From: Leeuwenhoekiella aequorea
GTDB lineage: Bacteria > Bacteroidota > Bacteroidia > Flavobacteriales > Flavobacteriaceae
Assembly: GCF_004104375.1 (NCBI RefSeq)
Contig: NZ_QOVM01000003.1
Location: 1-64,000 of the forward strand
Length of the DNA stretch: 64,000 nucleotides
Direction: 5' to 3'
The notes beneath the pieces are model-generated. The model saw only the letters and a program-made list of their open reading frames with translations, was not told where the DNA came from and made no database searches. Shown here piece after piece: positions 33,993-43,210 of this stretch. The translations under genes were made by a program, and so were the position numbers. The number at the start of each line of letters is the position of its first letter. The stretch's first letter is position 1.

Positions 33993-36900
33993 TTATTTCT
34001 TTCTCAAATCTAATAAGTGTGGAAATTCGGGATTTACAGGAATTTCTTTAAAGTTGAAGGCTTTTTCAGAACTTGTTGTTTTAAAGCTTCGTGTAACTGT
34101 CCCGGTAACCGGCTCAGTTTCGGAAGGATTAATTGTGCCTTGCGTGTGCCCCATCTCCCAAAATCTATTAATGCGTCGAGATTCTGCTTCTAAGCTGTTT
34201 ATAGGATAAGTCTCATAACTTCTTCCACCGGGATGAGATACAAAATATGTGCAACCACCTATTGATCGCTGATTCCATAAATCTACCACATCAAATACTA
34301 AGGGCGTATCTACTCCTATTGTAGGATGTAATGCCGACCAAGGATCCCACGCTTTATACCGCACTCCGGCCACATATTCTCCTTTTACTTCAGTTTTACT
34401 GAGCTGAACTTTAACCCCATTGCAACTTACTACATAACGCTCATCATTAAAGTTTGAGATTTTTATCTGTACACGCTCAAGTGAGGAATCTACGTAACGT
34501 GCAGTACCTCCTCCTGTCATTTCTTCACCAAGCACATTCCAGGGTTCAATAGCAGCTCGCAATTCTATCTGCATCTCTTTAATATCTACGAGACCATACA
34601 ACGGAAATCTAAATTCAAAAAACGGATCAAACCAATCCAATTTAAATGAATAACCTGCAGTATTTAACTGATTTACGATATCTTTTATATCTTCTTTTAC
34701 ATAGTGCTCCATTAAAAATTTATCGTGCAATTGTGTACCCCACCGAACTAATTTATGCTTATAAGGCTCTTTCCAAAACCAAGAAACCAGTGTGCGCACC
34801 AGCAACATTTGCATAAGACTCATTTGTGGATGTGGAGGCATATCAAAGGCGCGTAATTCTAAAATGCCTAAACGTCCCGATGACGAATCTGGTGAATACA
34901 ATTTATCTATACAGAACTCAGCACGGTGTGTATTACCCGTTATATCTGTGAGCAAATGCCTAAATAATCGATCTGTTAACCAGTAAGGAACCTCTTCTCC
35001 TTCCGGAATTTGATTAAAGGCAATTTCTAATTCATAAAGATTTTCAGCTCTACCTTCATCTACTCGCGGCGCCTGACTGGTAGATCCTATAAATCCTCCA
35101 GAAAACAAATACGATAATCCTGGATGATGCTGCCAGAACGTTAACAAACTTCTTAGCATATCTGGTCTTCGTAATAACGGACTATCGGCAGGTGTTGTCC
35201 CTCCTAAAGTAACATGGTTACCGGTACCGGTATGCTTGCCATCAAGCATAAATTTTTCAGTACCTAAACGGCTCCTTTTTGCTTCCTCATACAACGTAAG
35301 GGTCGTTTTTGTTAATTCACTCCAGTTCTTAGAAGGGTGCACATTTACTTCTATCACTCCAGGGTCTGGCGTAACTTTTAAAACTTCTAACCGAATATCT
35401 CTTGGAGGTTCATAACCTTCAATTAAAACAGGCACACTAAGCGCCTTTGCTGTAGTTTCTATCGAGGCAATAAGATCTAGAAAAGTTTCTGCATCATCAA
35501 GTGGCGGTAAGAAAAGATACAATCTCTTTTCTCGTACCTCAGCACAAATCGCTGTGCGTGCAAATGGATTCTTCTCTTTCTTATCTGCATTATAATCTAT
35601 CTTACTTTTAGAAACTTCTGTTTTTTTATTTCGTCTTTCACTTAAAGCTTCACCGTAAGCACCAAAGGGTTTGCGTTTATCAAATAAATCTGGTTCTGTA
35701 ATATCCTGTGAAGGAGTTTCTGGATTTTCAATTAGGGAATTAAGAGGTAATCTATAACCAACAGGAGAATTGCCAGGTATTAAAAACAATTTTTTCTGTC
35801 TAAATTCCCAAGCATTGGTAACCCATTTACCTCTAATATTTGCTAGTGGCATAACATGCCCTATTTTTTTATCAAGTCCTTGTTCTAGTATTTTATTAAG
35901 TCTGTTACGTACTGATGTAGCGGTATCATCCCCTTTTAGAGGATCTACGTCTATGGGCAATCGCCCCTCTTCCCACATAAAATAAAATACATCTTCATAC
36001 GCCGGCATAATATATTCCAAACGCACCCCTAGATTAAGGGCCAGATCTTGTAGAAACTTTTTAGTAATACCCTGCGGAAGCTCATATTCTTTAGTAAATG
36101 ATGCCATTAGCCCTTGATCCTTCCAGATAGGTTCACCATCTTTACGCCAATGCATCCCAATTGCCCATCGCGGAATAGGCTCACCTGGATACCATTTTCC
36201 CTGAGCGTGATGAAACATTCCTCCTTTAGCAAATTTATCTAGTAGCCTTTTTGATAAATCTTCGGAAAGTTTACGTTTTTCAGGTCCGTCTGCTGCAGTA
36301 TTCCACTGTTCAGACTCCATATCATCTATAGAGACAAATGTGGGTTCACCCCCCATAGTTAGTCGCACATCGTTATCCTGTAATTCCTGTTCTACATCAT
36401 AACCTAGTTCATATATTTCTTTCCATTGGCCTTCTGTATAAGGCTTTGTAACTCTGGGAGATTCAAAAATACGCGTCACCGAATTATCAAACTCAAATTC
36501 AGTTTCAGCAGGATCAGAAAACCCAACTACCGGAGCAGCACTTTCAAAAGATGGTGTGCACGCAAGGGGTATGTGACCTTCACTTGCTAAAAGTCCTGAA
36601 GTAGCATCAAGACCTATCCATCCCGCTCCGGGGACATACACCTCAGCCCAGGCGTGTAAATCTGTAAAATCTTCCTCGGGACCAGAAGGACCATCGAGTG
36701 ATTTCTCGTCTGATTTAAGTTGTACTAAGTAACCCGACACAAATCGTGCTGCCATCCCGAGGTGACGTAGTGATTGTACAAGTAACCAGGCAAAATCCCG
36801 ACAAGAACCCAGTTTTTTTTCTAAGGTTTGCTCACACGTTTGCACGCCTGGTTCCATGCGTACAGTATAGTCTAGATATTCATTAATGTGCCTATTTATG

Positions 36901-37340
36901 CCTATTAAAAAATAAATAGTTAATTGCTCTTTTGTATCTATAGTCTTTAAAAAAGAGACTAATTGAGGTCCGCTGTCTGTAATCTCAAGATAAGGAAGCA
37001 ATTCTTTTTTTAATGATTCTGAATATTTAAACGGAAAATTTTCGACAGCTTCTTCAACAAAAAAGTCAAAAGGATTAATCGTTTTTAAATCGGCTAATAT
37101 CTCAACATCAATAGATAATTCATCTGTTTTTTCAGGAAAAACTACACGTGCTAAATAATTTCCAAATGGATCCTGCTGCCAGTTAAAGAAATGATTTTCG
37201 GGTTTAATTTTTAAGGAGTAAGCCTCAATAGGAGTTCTGCTATGTGGAGCAGGGCGTAATCTAAATATATGTGGCGAAAGCGAAATACGTTTATCATACT
37301 TATATTTTGTCTTATGAGAAATAACGACTTTTAACGCCAT
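33993..37340 (-). CDS. Transglutaminase-DUF2126 fusion protein
   Basis: This 1115-residue protein has an N-terminal transglutaminase module with Cys180 (LGSCRDFAW), His229 (DLHAWAEVYVPG) and Asp245 (WIGLDATSG). From about 320 onward a large DUF2126 (COG4196) region follows, with LTMGGEPTFVSIDD, WAIGMHWRKDGEPIW, LGGTTPADSPLLRRPD and LEIAFNQIPEGEE. The family has been placed near amidoligase/glutamine-synthetase-like ligases in comparative work, to my recollection; chemistry is unproven. No signal peptide is seen. It is the first gene of the three-gene operon ending at 30528. Confidence 0.88.
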   Translation of the reverse strand: MALKVVISHKTKYKYDKRISLSPHIFRLRPAPHSRTPIEAYSLKIKPENHFFNWQQDPFGNYLARVVFPEKTDELSIDVEILADLKTINPFDFFVEEAVENFPFKYSESLKKELLPYLEITDSGPQLVSFLKTIDTKEQLTIYFLIGINRHINEYLDYTVRMEPGVQTCEQTLEKKLGSCRDFAWLLVQSLRHLGMAARFVSGYLVQLKSDEKSLDGPSGPEEDFTDLHAWAEVYVPGAGWIGLDATSGLLASEGHIPLACTPSFESAAPVVGFSDPAETEFEFDNSVTRIFESPRVTKPYTEGQWKEIYELGYDVEQELQDNDVRLTMGGEPTFVSIDDMESEQWNTAADGPEKRKLSEDLSKRLLDKFAKGGMFHHAQGKWYPGEPIPRWAIGMHWRKDGEPIWKDQGLMASFTKEYELPQGITKKFLQDLALNLGVRLEYIMPAYEDVFYFMWEEGRLPIDVDPLKGDDTATSVRNRLNKILEQGLDKKIGHVMPLANIRGKWVTNAWEFRQKKLFLIPGNSPVGYRLPLNSLIENPETPSQDITEPDLFDKRKPFGAYGEALSERRNKKTEVSKSKIDYNADKKEKNPFARTAICAEVREKRLYLFLPPLDDAETFLDLIASIETTAKALSVPVLIEGYEPPRDIRLEVLKVTPDPGVIEVNVHPSKNWSELTKTTLTLYEEAKRSRLGTEKFMLDGKHTGTGNHVTLGGTTPADSPLLRRPDMLRSLLTFWQHHPGLSYLFSGGFIGSTSQAPRVDEGRAENLYELEIAFNQIPEGEEVPYWLTDRLFRHLLTDITGNTHRAEFCIDKLYSPDSSSGRLGILELRAFDMPPHPQMSLMQMLLVRTLVSWFWKEPYKHKLVRWGTQLHDKFLMEHYVKEDIKDIVNQLNTAGYSFKLDWFDPFFEFRFPLYGLVDIKEMQIELRAAIEPWNVLGEEMTGGGTARYVDSSLERVQIKISNFNDERYVVSCNGVKVQLSKTEVKGEYVAGVRYKAWDPWSALHPTIGVDTPLVFDVVDLWNQRSIGGCTYFVSHPGGRSYETYPINSLEAESRRINRFWEMGHTQGTINPSETEPVTGTVTRSFKTTSSEKAFNFKEIPVNPEFPHLLDLRKK

Positions 37341-37537
37341 AAAATGCTGTATTAATATATATTAAGTAGCCTAACCTAAGTTAGCAACCACATATTAAAT
37401 ATAGCACACAGATACTAAATTACTGCCAAAAGGCTCAAAAAGTGTTTACTCCATTATTACTTTTCAACAATTATTATTTTATCCTATTATCAAGCTTATA
37501 TCATCAATCAAAACAGAATAATATTATTAAAAACAAC

Positions 37538-37573
37538 AAAAGCAGAAAGAGGTAGGATACCCATTCTGCTTTT
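37538..37573 (-). terminator. Candidate terminator after threonine aldolase
   Basis: AAAAGCAGAA (37538-37547) pairs with TTCTGCTTTT (37564-37573), and an inner GGTA/TACC (37551-37561) extends the stem after an internal loop. On the minus strand the hairpin is followed by a T-rich stretch broken by G. Confidence 0.6.
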
Positions 37574-37601
37574 ATAAACTACTAGCCTTACTCGTCAACA
37601 A

Positions 37602-38621
37602 TTAATATGTATTTAAAAACTCGAGAAATCTTTTATGCATTTGGTCTGTATAATCATAATGAGTTACTATACGCAACTTACCTTTCCCTAAGGCACTAAT
37701 ATGAATATCTTCATCTTGTAATTTTTGGATGAATTGTAACTCGTTTGCATTGGCATTCAGATTAAAAATTAAAATATTTGTCTCTACAGGCTCCACATGC
37801 GCTACGTCGGGATGCTTCATCAAGGCTATTGAAAGTTCCTGAGCTTTTTTATGATCTTCATCCATTCGCTGCCAGTTATGCTCTAATGCATAAAGACCTG
37901 CTGCCGCTGCAAAACCTACCTGACGCATTCCCCCACCAAGTACTTTGCGTACCCGCATTGCTTTATCCATAAACTTTTGCTTTCCTACAAGAACAGATCC
38001 CATAGGAGCGCCAAGACCTTTTGATAAGCATACAGATATCGTATCAAAAGCAGCTCCATAATCTTTAGGAGATTCATCGGTTACCACAAGAGCATTCCAT
38101 AAGCGTGCGCCATCAAGGTGAAAACCTAAACCATTGTCTTCACATACTTTCTTTATTTTAAGGATCTCTCTAAAATCATAACAAGCACCACCACCTTTAT
38201 TTGTCGTATTTTCTAAACAAACTAAAGAGGTTAATGGACTGTGATAAAAGTCTGGAGGATTTATACTTTCTTCAACCTGATCTGCGGTAATCATCCCACG
38301 ATGACCATCAAGTAACCTGCAAGACACACCACTATTAAAAGAAACTCCTCCTCCTTCATAATTATATACGTGCGCATACTTATCTGCTATTAACTGCTCG
38401 CCAGGCTGTGTATGAATTTTAATTGCTGCTTGATTAGTCATACTTCCGGTAGGAAAATATAAAGCACTATCCATCCCAAAAAGTTCTGCAATATGTTCTT
38501 CAAGTCTATTAACGCTAGGATCTTCTTTATAAACATCATCCCCCACTTCGGCTTGCATCATTGCTTCAAGCATTCCTTTTGATGGCTTAGTCAACGTATC
38601 GCTACGCAAATCTATTCTCAT
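37602..38621 (-). CDS. GntG-family PLP-dependent (L-allo-)threonine aldolase
   Basis: This 339-residue fold type I PLP enzyme splits threonine or other beta-hydroxy amino acids to glycine and an aldehyde. It opens with IDLRSDTLTKPSKGM and EVGDDVYKEDPSVNRLE. The likely PLP lysine is Lys201 in VCLSKGLGAPMGS, with the Asp of FHLDGAR as pyridine-N partner. It starts 26 nt after the SDR of the polyketide cluster on the same strand, so it may share its transcript, though threonine aldolase is also a common stand-alone gene. Confidence 0.9.
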   Translation of the reverse strand: MRIDLRSDTLTKPSKGMLEAMMQAEVGDDVYKEDPSVNRLEEHIAELFGMDSALYFPTGSMTNQAAIKIHTQPGEQLIADKYAHVYNYEGGGVSFNSGVSCRLLDGHRGMITADQVEESINPPDFYHSPLTSLVCLENTTNKGGGACYDFREILKIKKVCEDNGLGFHLDGARLWNALVVTDESPKDYGAAFDTISVCLSKGLGAPMGSVLVGKQKFMDKAMRVRKVLGGGMRQVGFAAAAGLYALEHNWQRMDEDHKKAQELSIALMKHPDVAHVEPVETNILIFNLNANANELQFIQKLQDEDIHISALGKGKLRIVTHYDYTDQMHKRFLEFLNTY

Positions 38622-38647
38622 AGTATATATTTTAAATTTTCTTGTAT

Positions 38648-39454
38648 TTATCTTAAGTGTTCGCCCCCATCTACTGGAATCACTGTACCATTAATCCAGT
38701 TTGCTTCAGGCTTTGCCAATAGGTAAACCACATTGGCAACATCTTCTGGTGTTGTTAATCGTTTTTGTGGATTGCGCTCTAATGCTTGATCTATTAACAA
38801 ATCACTTCCCGGAATAAGCTTTAAACTTTCAGTATTTGTAACTCCTGCTTGTATGCAATTTGCTGTTATAAGTAATGGTGCATATTCATAAGCCATACTG
38901 CGTATTATAGCTTCAAGCGAAGCTTTAGCCATAGATACCGCAGCATAATTAGGTAAAGGTTTTGTGCTTCCCTCACTCGTAAAGGTCAATATTCTGCTAT
39001 TTTTTTCAAATAATTTTTCAGCTACAAAGGCTTTTACCCAAGTATAAAGACTCACAGCCATTGCATCTGCCGTAAGTAGAAAGTCTGTACCGGTGAGGGT
39101 TGCTATACTTTTATCTGTACTATAGATGGGTTTTAAATTTCCTTTAGCGATGCTGTGTAAGAGTAATTTTAAAGTAGCTTGCCGGTCATTAAAAAAACGA
39201 ATCACATCTTCGATGGTTTCCTCCTGAAGAGCATCTTTATTAAAACAACTAATTTTTACTCCAAGTTCTCGAAGCTTATCGCAAGCAGCATTAAATTCTT
39301 CAAGTTTACTTCTTCTTGTACGATGTACGATACAAATATTCAACCCGTTCTGTGCAAGTTTTTTAACTGAAGCAAAGCCCAAGCCACTACTACCTCCTAA
39401 AACAAGTGCCCATGAATTTGAATGTGGTTTTGTATTAAATTCAAAATTTACCAT
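38648..39454 (-). CDS. FabI/FabL-like SDR reductase in the type III PKS operon
   Basis: This 268-residue Rossmann protein has the cofactor motif GGSSGLG (20-26) and catalytic pair Tyr170/Lys177 in the spacing Y-x6-K (PLPNYAAVSMAKASLEA). That spacing is typical of enoyl-ACP reductases (FabI/FabL) rather than classical SDRs (Y-x3-K). SIAKGNLKPI also resembles the SIAFA-type block of FabI. It overlaps the polyketide synthase gene by 7 nt. It may reduce a double bond in the polyketide or in its fatty-acyl starter; this is inference from family and coupling. Confidence 0.8.
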   Translation of the reverse strand: MVNFEFNTKPHSNSWALVLGGSSGLGFASVKKLAQNGLNICIVHRTRRSKLEEFNAACDKLRELGVKISCFNKDALQEETIEDVIRFFNDRQATLKLLLHSIAKGNLKPIYSTDKSIATLTGTDFLLTADAMAVSLYTWVKAFVAEKLFEKNSRILTFTSEGSTKPLPNYAAVSMAKASLEAIIRSMAYEYAPLLITANCIQAGVTNTESLKLIPGSDLLIDQALERNPQKRLTTPEDVANVVYLLAKPEANWINGTVIPVDGGEHLR

Positions 39455-40515
39455 TGTAACAATATACGTTGTGCAGAAAATCCAGGTCCAAAACTAAGCA
39501 TTAGTCCGTATTCTCCATTTTCAATCTCTCTATTTAAAAAACGTTCTAATACATACAACACCGTAACACTACTCATATTGCCGTACGCTCTCAAAACTTC
39601 TTTAGTGTCATCGATATTTTTACCCATCTCACCAAAGAGACCTTCAACGGTTTGCACAATTTTCTTTCCGCCAGGGTGAAAAATCAAATGATTTATATGT
39701 TCTATCGAAAGATCATTATTTTTTAAAAACGGATTTATTAATAAAGGAAAGTGCGACGCAATAGTTTCTGGCACACTCGGGTCTAAGATCATTTTTAATC
39801 CGGAATTTGTGAGTTTAAATCCCATCATATGTTCTGCATCATAAAAATGATACATTCCTGTATCTTTTATCCTGGGACCACTATCTTCTTCTTTAGAGGA
39901 TAATAACACACAAGCACCGCCATCACCAAATATCGCAGCACTCACGATATTTGCCATAGAATAATCATCTAGTTGAAAAGTAGCTGTGGGACTTTCTACT
40001 GCAATAACTGCCGCACGTTTACCAGGATTGGCTTTCAAAAAATCATTAGCATATAAAATTCCAGAAATTCCTGCAGCACAGCCCATCTCGGTGACCGGAA
40101 GCCTTACAATATCTTGCCTCAGCTTCAATTTATTAATAAGATATGCGTCTAACGACGGAATCATAATGCCAGTACAACTTACCGTAATGATATAGTCTAT
40201 ACTTTGTGCATCCCAATCCGCTTTTTCTAGGGCATCTTTTAAAGCGGTTTCTCCAAGTTTAATAACCTCTCTAGAATAAATTTCATTTTTTTCTTCAAAA
40301 GAAGAAGCTGTAAACACCTCTTCCGGAGCCATAATACTGTACCGCTTATCTACGGCAGCATTAGTAAATATCTTCTTTACCTTTCTGCGAAAGCGCTCCT
40401 CCTGATTTTCTAACCAACTGTCTAAAAGTGGCATTATATCCTGAGTTTCCCTATGATATTGAGGAATCGCTTTACTTACACTAGTAATTTTTACTTCTGT
40501 TTTTCTAAAATCCAT
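39448..40515 (-). CDS. Type III polyketide synthase
   Basis: This 355-residue chalcone-synthase-like enzyme condenses malonyl-CoA units onto a starter in the cytosol. The catalytic triad is visible: Cys146 (VTEMGCAAGIS), His280 (LIFHPGGKKIV) and Asn313 (YGNMSSVTVL), with the C-terminal SFGPGFSAQ loop. Bacterial relatives make alkylresorcinols or alkylpyrones from fatty-acyl starters; the product here is unknown. It overlaps the methyltransferase gene by 25 nt upstream and the SDR by 7 nt downstream, indicating a tightly coupled operon. Confidence 0.93.
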   Translation of the reverse strand: MDFRKTEVKITSVSKAIPQYHRETQDIMPLLDSWLENQEERFRRKVKKIFTNAAVDKRYSIMAPEEVFTASSFEEKNEIYSREVIKLGETALKDALEKADWDAQSIDYIITVSCTGIMIPSLDAYLINKLKLRQDIVRLPVTEMGCAAGISGILYANDFLKANPGKRAAVIAVESPTATFQLDDYSMANIVSAAIFGDGGACVLLSSKEEDSGPRIKDTGMYHFYDAEHMMGFKLTNSGLKMILDPSVPETIASHFPLLINPFLKNNDLSIEHINHLIFHPGGKKIVQTVEGLFGEMGKNIDDTKEVLRAYGNMSSVTVLYVLERFLNREIENGEYGLMLSFGPGFSAQRILLQW

Positions 40516-41192
40516 AAATATCTAAAAGCCCATCGCCAGTTCAATTTATAAGACGCGACTTTGAGCTTGCTTGTAAACATTAATAATTCGTTTTTATTAA
40601 ATGCCCGTTCAATAGATATCAATCCATCGTGGCGGGCTATATGCGTTTTCATAAATACAGTACTAAAGCCTTTAAACAGAATATGGGCAATTTTGGAACG
40701 ATGTAAGTCATTAATTACCACGCCTAACTTAGAAAGCTTTAGAAATTGTTTAAGAAATACAAGAATTTCATCGTTTGTAAAATGATGCATCGTAAGTACA
40801 GAGATAATAATATCACATTGAAAAGAGGTACTTTCTAATTGTAGAATATCTTGTTTTTTATATACTATTTCAGGATAGTCTTTAGATTGTTGTCTTGCCA
40901 AATCAAGACTCTTTTCATTAAGATCTAGTCCTACTAATTCTACCTGTATACGTTGTGCACGCATATGGTTTGCAATTTTTCGAAGCATCGCACCATCACC
41001 ACAACCTAGATCTACAATTTTATATTTCTCCTGCGGAAATTTATTTATAAAATAGCGAATTCCCTCAACGGTAATGTGTTCACCTCCCAGCCATTTGTTG
41101 ACTAATGTAACATCCTTTAGAGCAGATTGAAGTGTTACACGATCAAGTGTAGGGTCATCCATCAATTCTGGAGTAAGCTTTCTATTTTTCAA
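40491..41192 (-). CDS. SAM-dependent methyltransferase of the PKS operon
   Basis: This 233-residue class I methyltransferase has SAM motif I VDLGCGDGAML (60-70), an acidic end of strand 2 (GLDLNEKSL) and IIISVLTMHHF as motif II/post I. It starts with TTG, overlapping the stop of the FAD-oxidoreductase gene as TTGA, which supports that start. By analogy with the Streptomyces srs operon (PKS, methyltransferase, flavoprotein), it may methylate a phenolic polyketide. The target is not demonstrated. Confidence 0.85.
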   Translation of the reverse strand: MKNRKLTPELMDDPTLDRVTLQSALKDVTLVNKWLGGEHITVEGIRYFINKFPQEKYKIVDLGCGDGAMLRKIANHMRAQRIQVELVGLDLNEKSLDLARQQSKDYPEIVYKKQDILQLESTSFQCDIIISVLTMHHFTNDEILVFLKQFLKLSKLGVVINDLHRSKIAHILFKGFSTVFMKTHIARHDGLISIERAFNKNELLMFTSKLKVASYKLNWRWAFRYLWILEKQK

Positions 41193-42343
41193 TTCTTTAC
41201 AGGTTTGCCGTGAGTAGCTTTAATTATATATTTTAACAAAAATGGAAAGTTCTGTATAAGCTTAAAACAATAGCGCGTCGCTAATCTATTTTGAAATAGT
41301 GTTTGTAGCGCACTCCCAATTCGTAATCGGGAATTAAATTCTTTTTTCCAGCTTTTTTCATAATTTCTTTCTAGTTGTGATCGACTCCAATTACCCGTAT
41401 CAAATTTGATGATATGCTCAGATAATAGTTGAGCACCTCTTACAGCCATAGCCATCCCATTACCACATAGGGGATGTATGAGACCTGCACTATCCCCACA
41501 CATGAATATATGATTTTCTATAACCTTCTTTTGATCGAAAGAGATTTGACTTATGGTTAATGGCTTTTCAAATAGCGGTGTAGCCTCCTTAAAAAATGTC
41601 TTTAATCTCGGATTTCTTTCTAAGACATTCTCTTGAAAATTTATAAGGCTAGACCGTTCCTTAAAAGCATCCAGGTGTGTTATATAACACACATTTATTC
41701 TGTTCTTCTCCACACTAGAAATACCGCAATAGCCACCATCAAAATTATGTAAACTCACGGTATTACTATTTACAGATCCTGAGTAATGGCCTTTAACAGC
41801 CAGCCACGGAGTCTTTAAAGTTATAAATTTACGATGGAGCGCTTTGTCTAAATTAGACCTTTTCCCATAACTTCCGATAACTAAATTCACCTCGTATTCG
41901 TTACCTAACAAGGTCTGAAGGCTGAAAATTTCGTTGTTTTTTTCTACAGATTGCACTTGTTCTTGCACTATTCTTACATCTGCTTTTTTGGCTGCAGCCA
42001 TTAAATTATAGTCAAGCAAATATCTACTTATACTAAAACCTCCTAGAGGAAGTTTGGCTTCAATGGGCTCACCTTGAACGGTTGTGAATTCAAAATTCGT
42101 TATTGGCACTGCTCCCCATTCAAAAGGATTTATTCCTAAAGTAATCCAATACGGTAAAATTTCATTAGAAATATATTCTCCGCAAACTTTATGTTTGGGA
42201 TACCTTTCTTTTTCAAAAAGAAGCACCTCAAAACCGGCCTTACTTAGATGCAAAGCAGCTGTTAAACCAGCAAGTCCACCACCAATAATTCCTATTCGTT
42301 CTATTCTCTTCAAAGCATATTGAAGATACTCATTCCGGCGCAT
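41189..42343 (-). CDS. FAD-dependent oxidoreductase (geranylgeranyl-reductase-like)
   Basis: This 384-residue flavoprotein has a dinucleotide fold IGIIGGGLAGLTAALHLSKA near 17-36, GEYISNEILPYW after the first helix, and the second FAD motif MCGDSAGLIHPLCGNGMAMA, typical of the geranylgeranyl reductase/aromatic hydroxylase group. It is the first gene of the polyketide operon. ATG 42343 abuts a terminator T run; TTG at 42313 (LKRIERIGIIGGG) is a plausible later start. It may oxidise or reduce the polyketide product. Confidence 0.85.
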   Translation of the reverse strand: MRRNEYLQYALKRIERIGIIGGGLAGLTAALHLSKAGFEVLLFEKERYPKHKVCGEYISNEILPYWITLGINPFEWGAVPITNFEFTTVQGEPIEAKLPLGGFSISRYLLDYNLMAAAKKADVRIVQEQVQSVEKNNEIFSLQTLLGNEYEVNLVIGSYGKRSNLDKALHRKFITLKTPWLAVKGHYSGSVNSNTVSLHNFDGGYCGISSVEKNRINVCYITHLDAFKERSSLINFQENVLERNPRLKTFFKEATPLFEKPLTISQISFDQKKVIENHIFMCGDSAGLIHPLCGNGMAMAVRGAQLLSEHIIKFDTGNWSRSQLERNYEKSWKKEFNSRLRIGSALQTLFQNRLATRYCFKLIQNFPFLLKYIIKATHGKPVKN

Positions 42344-42381
42344 AAAAAAACCTCATTGTAAATTTATTTACAATGAGGTTT
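42344..42381 (-). terminator. Terminator of the OmpA-like gene, abutting the PKS operon
   Basis: A perfect 15-bp stem, AAACCTCATTGTAAA (42348-42362) with its complement at 42367-42381, closes a TTTA loop. On the minus strand seven T follow (42350-42344), ending at the ATG of the FAD oxidoreductase. Confidence 0.85.
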
Positions 42382-42419
42382 ATATTTTAATTCACACAGA
42401 AGTGTGCACTAACTCTTTT

Positions 42420-43124
42420 TTATTGACCTTCGCCAGCTTCTTTAATAGCTTCATTCTTCATCTCTTGATTAGGAACAATTGCTAACGTAACACGACGGTT
42501 TTTAGAACGACCTTCTGCAGTATTATTATCATACTTAGGTTGCTCCTCACCATACCATTGCGTAGTAAATCTACCAGCACTAATACCTTGTGATGTTAAA
42601 TAGTTAGTCACAGCTTGTGCTCTATTTTTAGACAATGTCATATTGTATTCTGCGGCACCACTGCTATCTGTATGACCTACTACAAGTACGTTAGTTTGTG
42701 GGTATTCTTTCATTACTGTAGAAAGACCATTTAAAGTTTGTTGAGAGGCTGCATTGATATCATATTTTGCAGTAGCAAAATAAACACCACTGTTTTCATC
42801 AAAGTTTACGATAATACCATCATCAACACGTTCTACTTGTGCTCCTGGAATTTCTTCTTCAATACGTTTTGCTTGGTTATCCATACGCTTACCGATAACA
42901 TTACCAGCAGCACCACCTACAACACCACCTATTACAGCACCTAATGCACCACCATCACCTTTGGTACCTACGTTGTTCCCTATAACAGCACCTATAATAG
43001 CACCACCAGCAGCACCTATTACACTACCTTTTTGCTGATTATTAGCATTTTTTGTGGCTTCACAGCCTGTAAGCATAGTAATAGCAATAGCTAATACCGA
43101 AACATTTCTTAATATAGATTTCAT
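42420..43124 (-). CDS. OmpA-family lipoprotein with glycine-zipper segment
   Basis: The start chosen is ATG 43124, giving a lipoprotein signal ending LTGC (Cys21); an in-frame ATG at 43148 would add eight residues before it. A glycine-zipper region follows (GAAGGAIIGAVIGNNVG and GGALGAVIGGVVGGAAGN). The C-terminal OmpA domain binds peptidoglycan and shows NVLVVGHTDSSGAAEYN, LSKNRAQAVTNYL and EGRSKNRRVTLAI. It probably links the outer membrane to peptidoglycan. It lies downstream of the lipocalin-like gene. Confidence 0.9.
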   Translation of the reverse strand: MKSILRNVSVLAIAITMLTGCEATKNANNQQKGSVIGAAGGAIIGAVIGNNVGTKGDGGALGAVIGGVVGGAAGNVIGKRMDNQAKRIEEEIPGAQVERVDDGIIVNFDENSGVYFATAKYDINAASQQTLNGLSTVMKEYPQTNVLVVGHTDSSGAAEYNMTLSKNRAQAVTNYLTSQGISAGRFTTQWYGEEQPKYDNNTAEGRSKNRRVTLAIVPNQEMKNEAIKEAGEGQ

Positions 43125-43149
43125 AATTATTGTATTATTAGTTAGCATA

Positions 43150-43198
43150 AAAATAATGCTTTCAGTTTAAGTTAATTCACTTAAATAGAAAGCATTAT
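43150..43198 (-). terminator. Long hairpin terminator after the lipocalin-like gene
   Basis: ATAATGCTTTC (43153-43163) pairs with GAAAGCATTAT (43188-43198); inside, TTTAAGT (43166-43172) pairs with ACTTAAA (43179-43185). On the minus strand a short T tract follows. Confidence 0.7.
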
Positions 43199-43210
43199 AT
43201 TAAATTATTA

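Noticed and set aside
42393-42406. Small hairpin CACAC-AGAA-GTGTG downstream of the OmpA-like gene
   Set aside because: A five-pair stem without T run next to a far stronger 15-bp terminator; not called as a separate feature.
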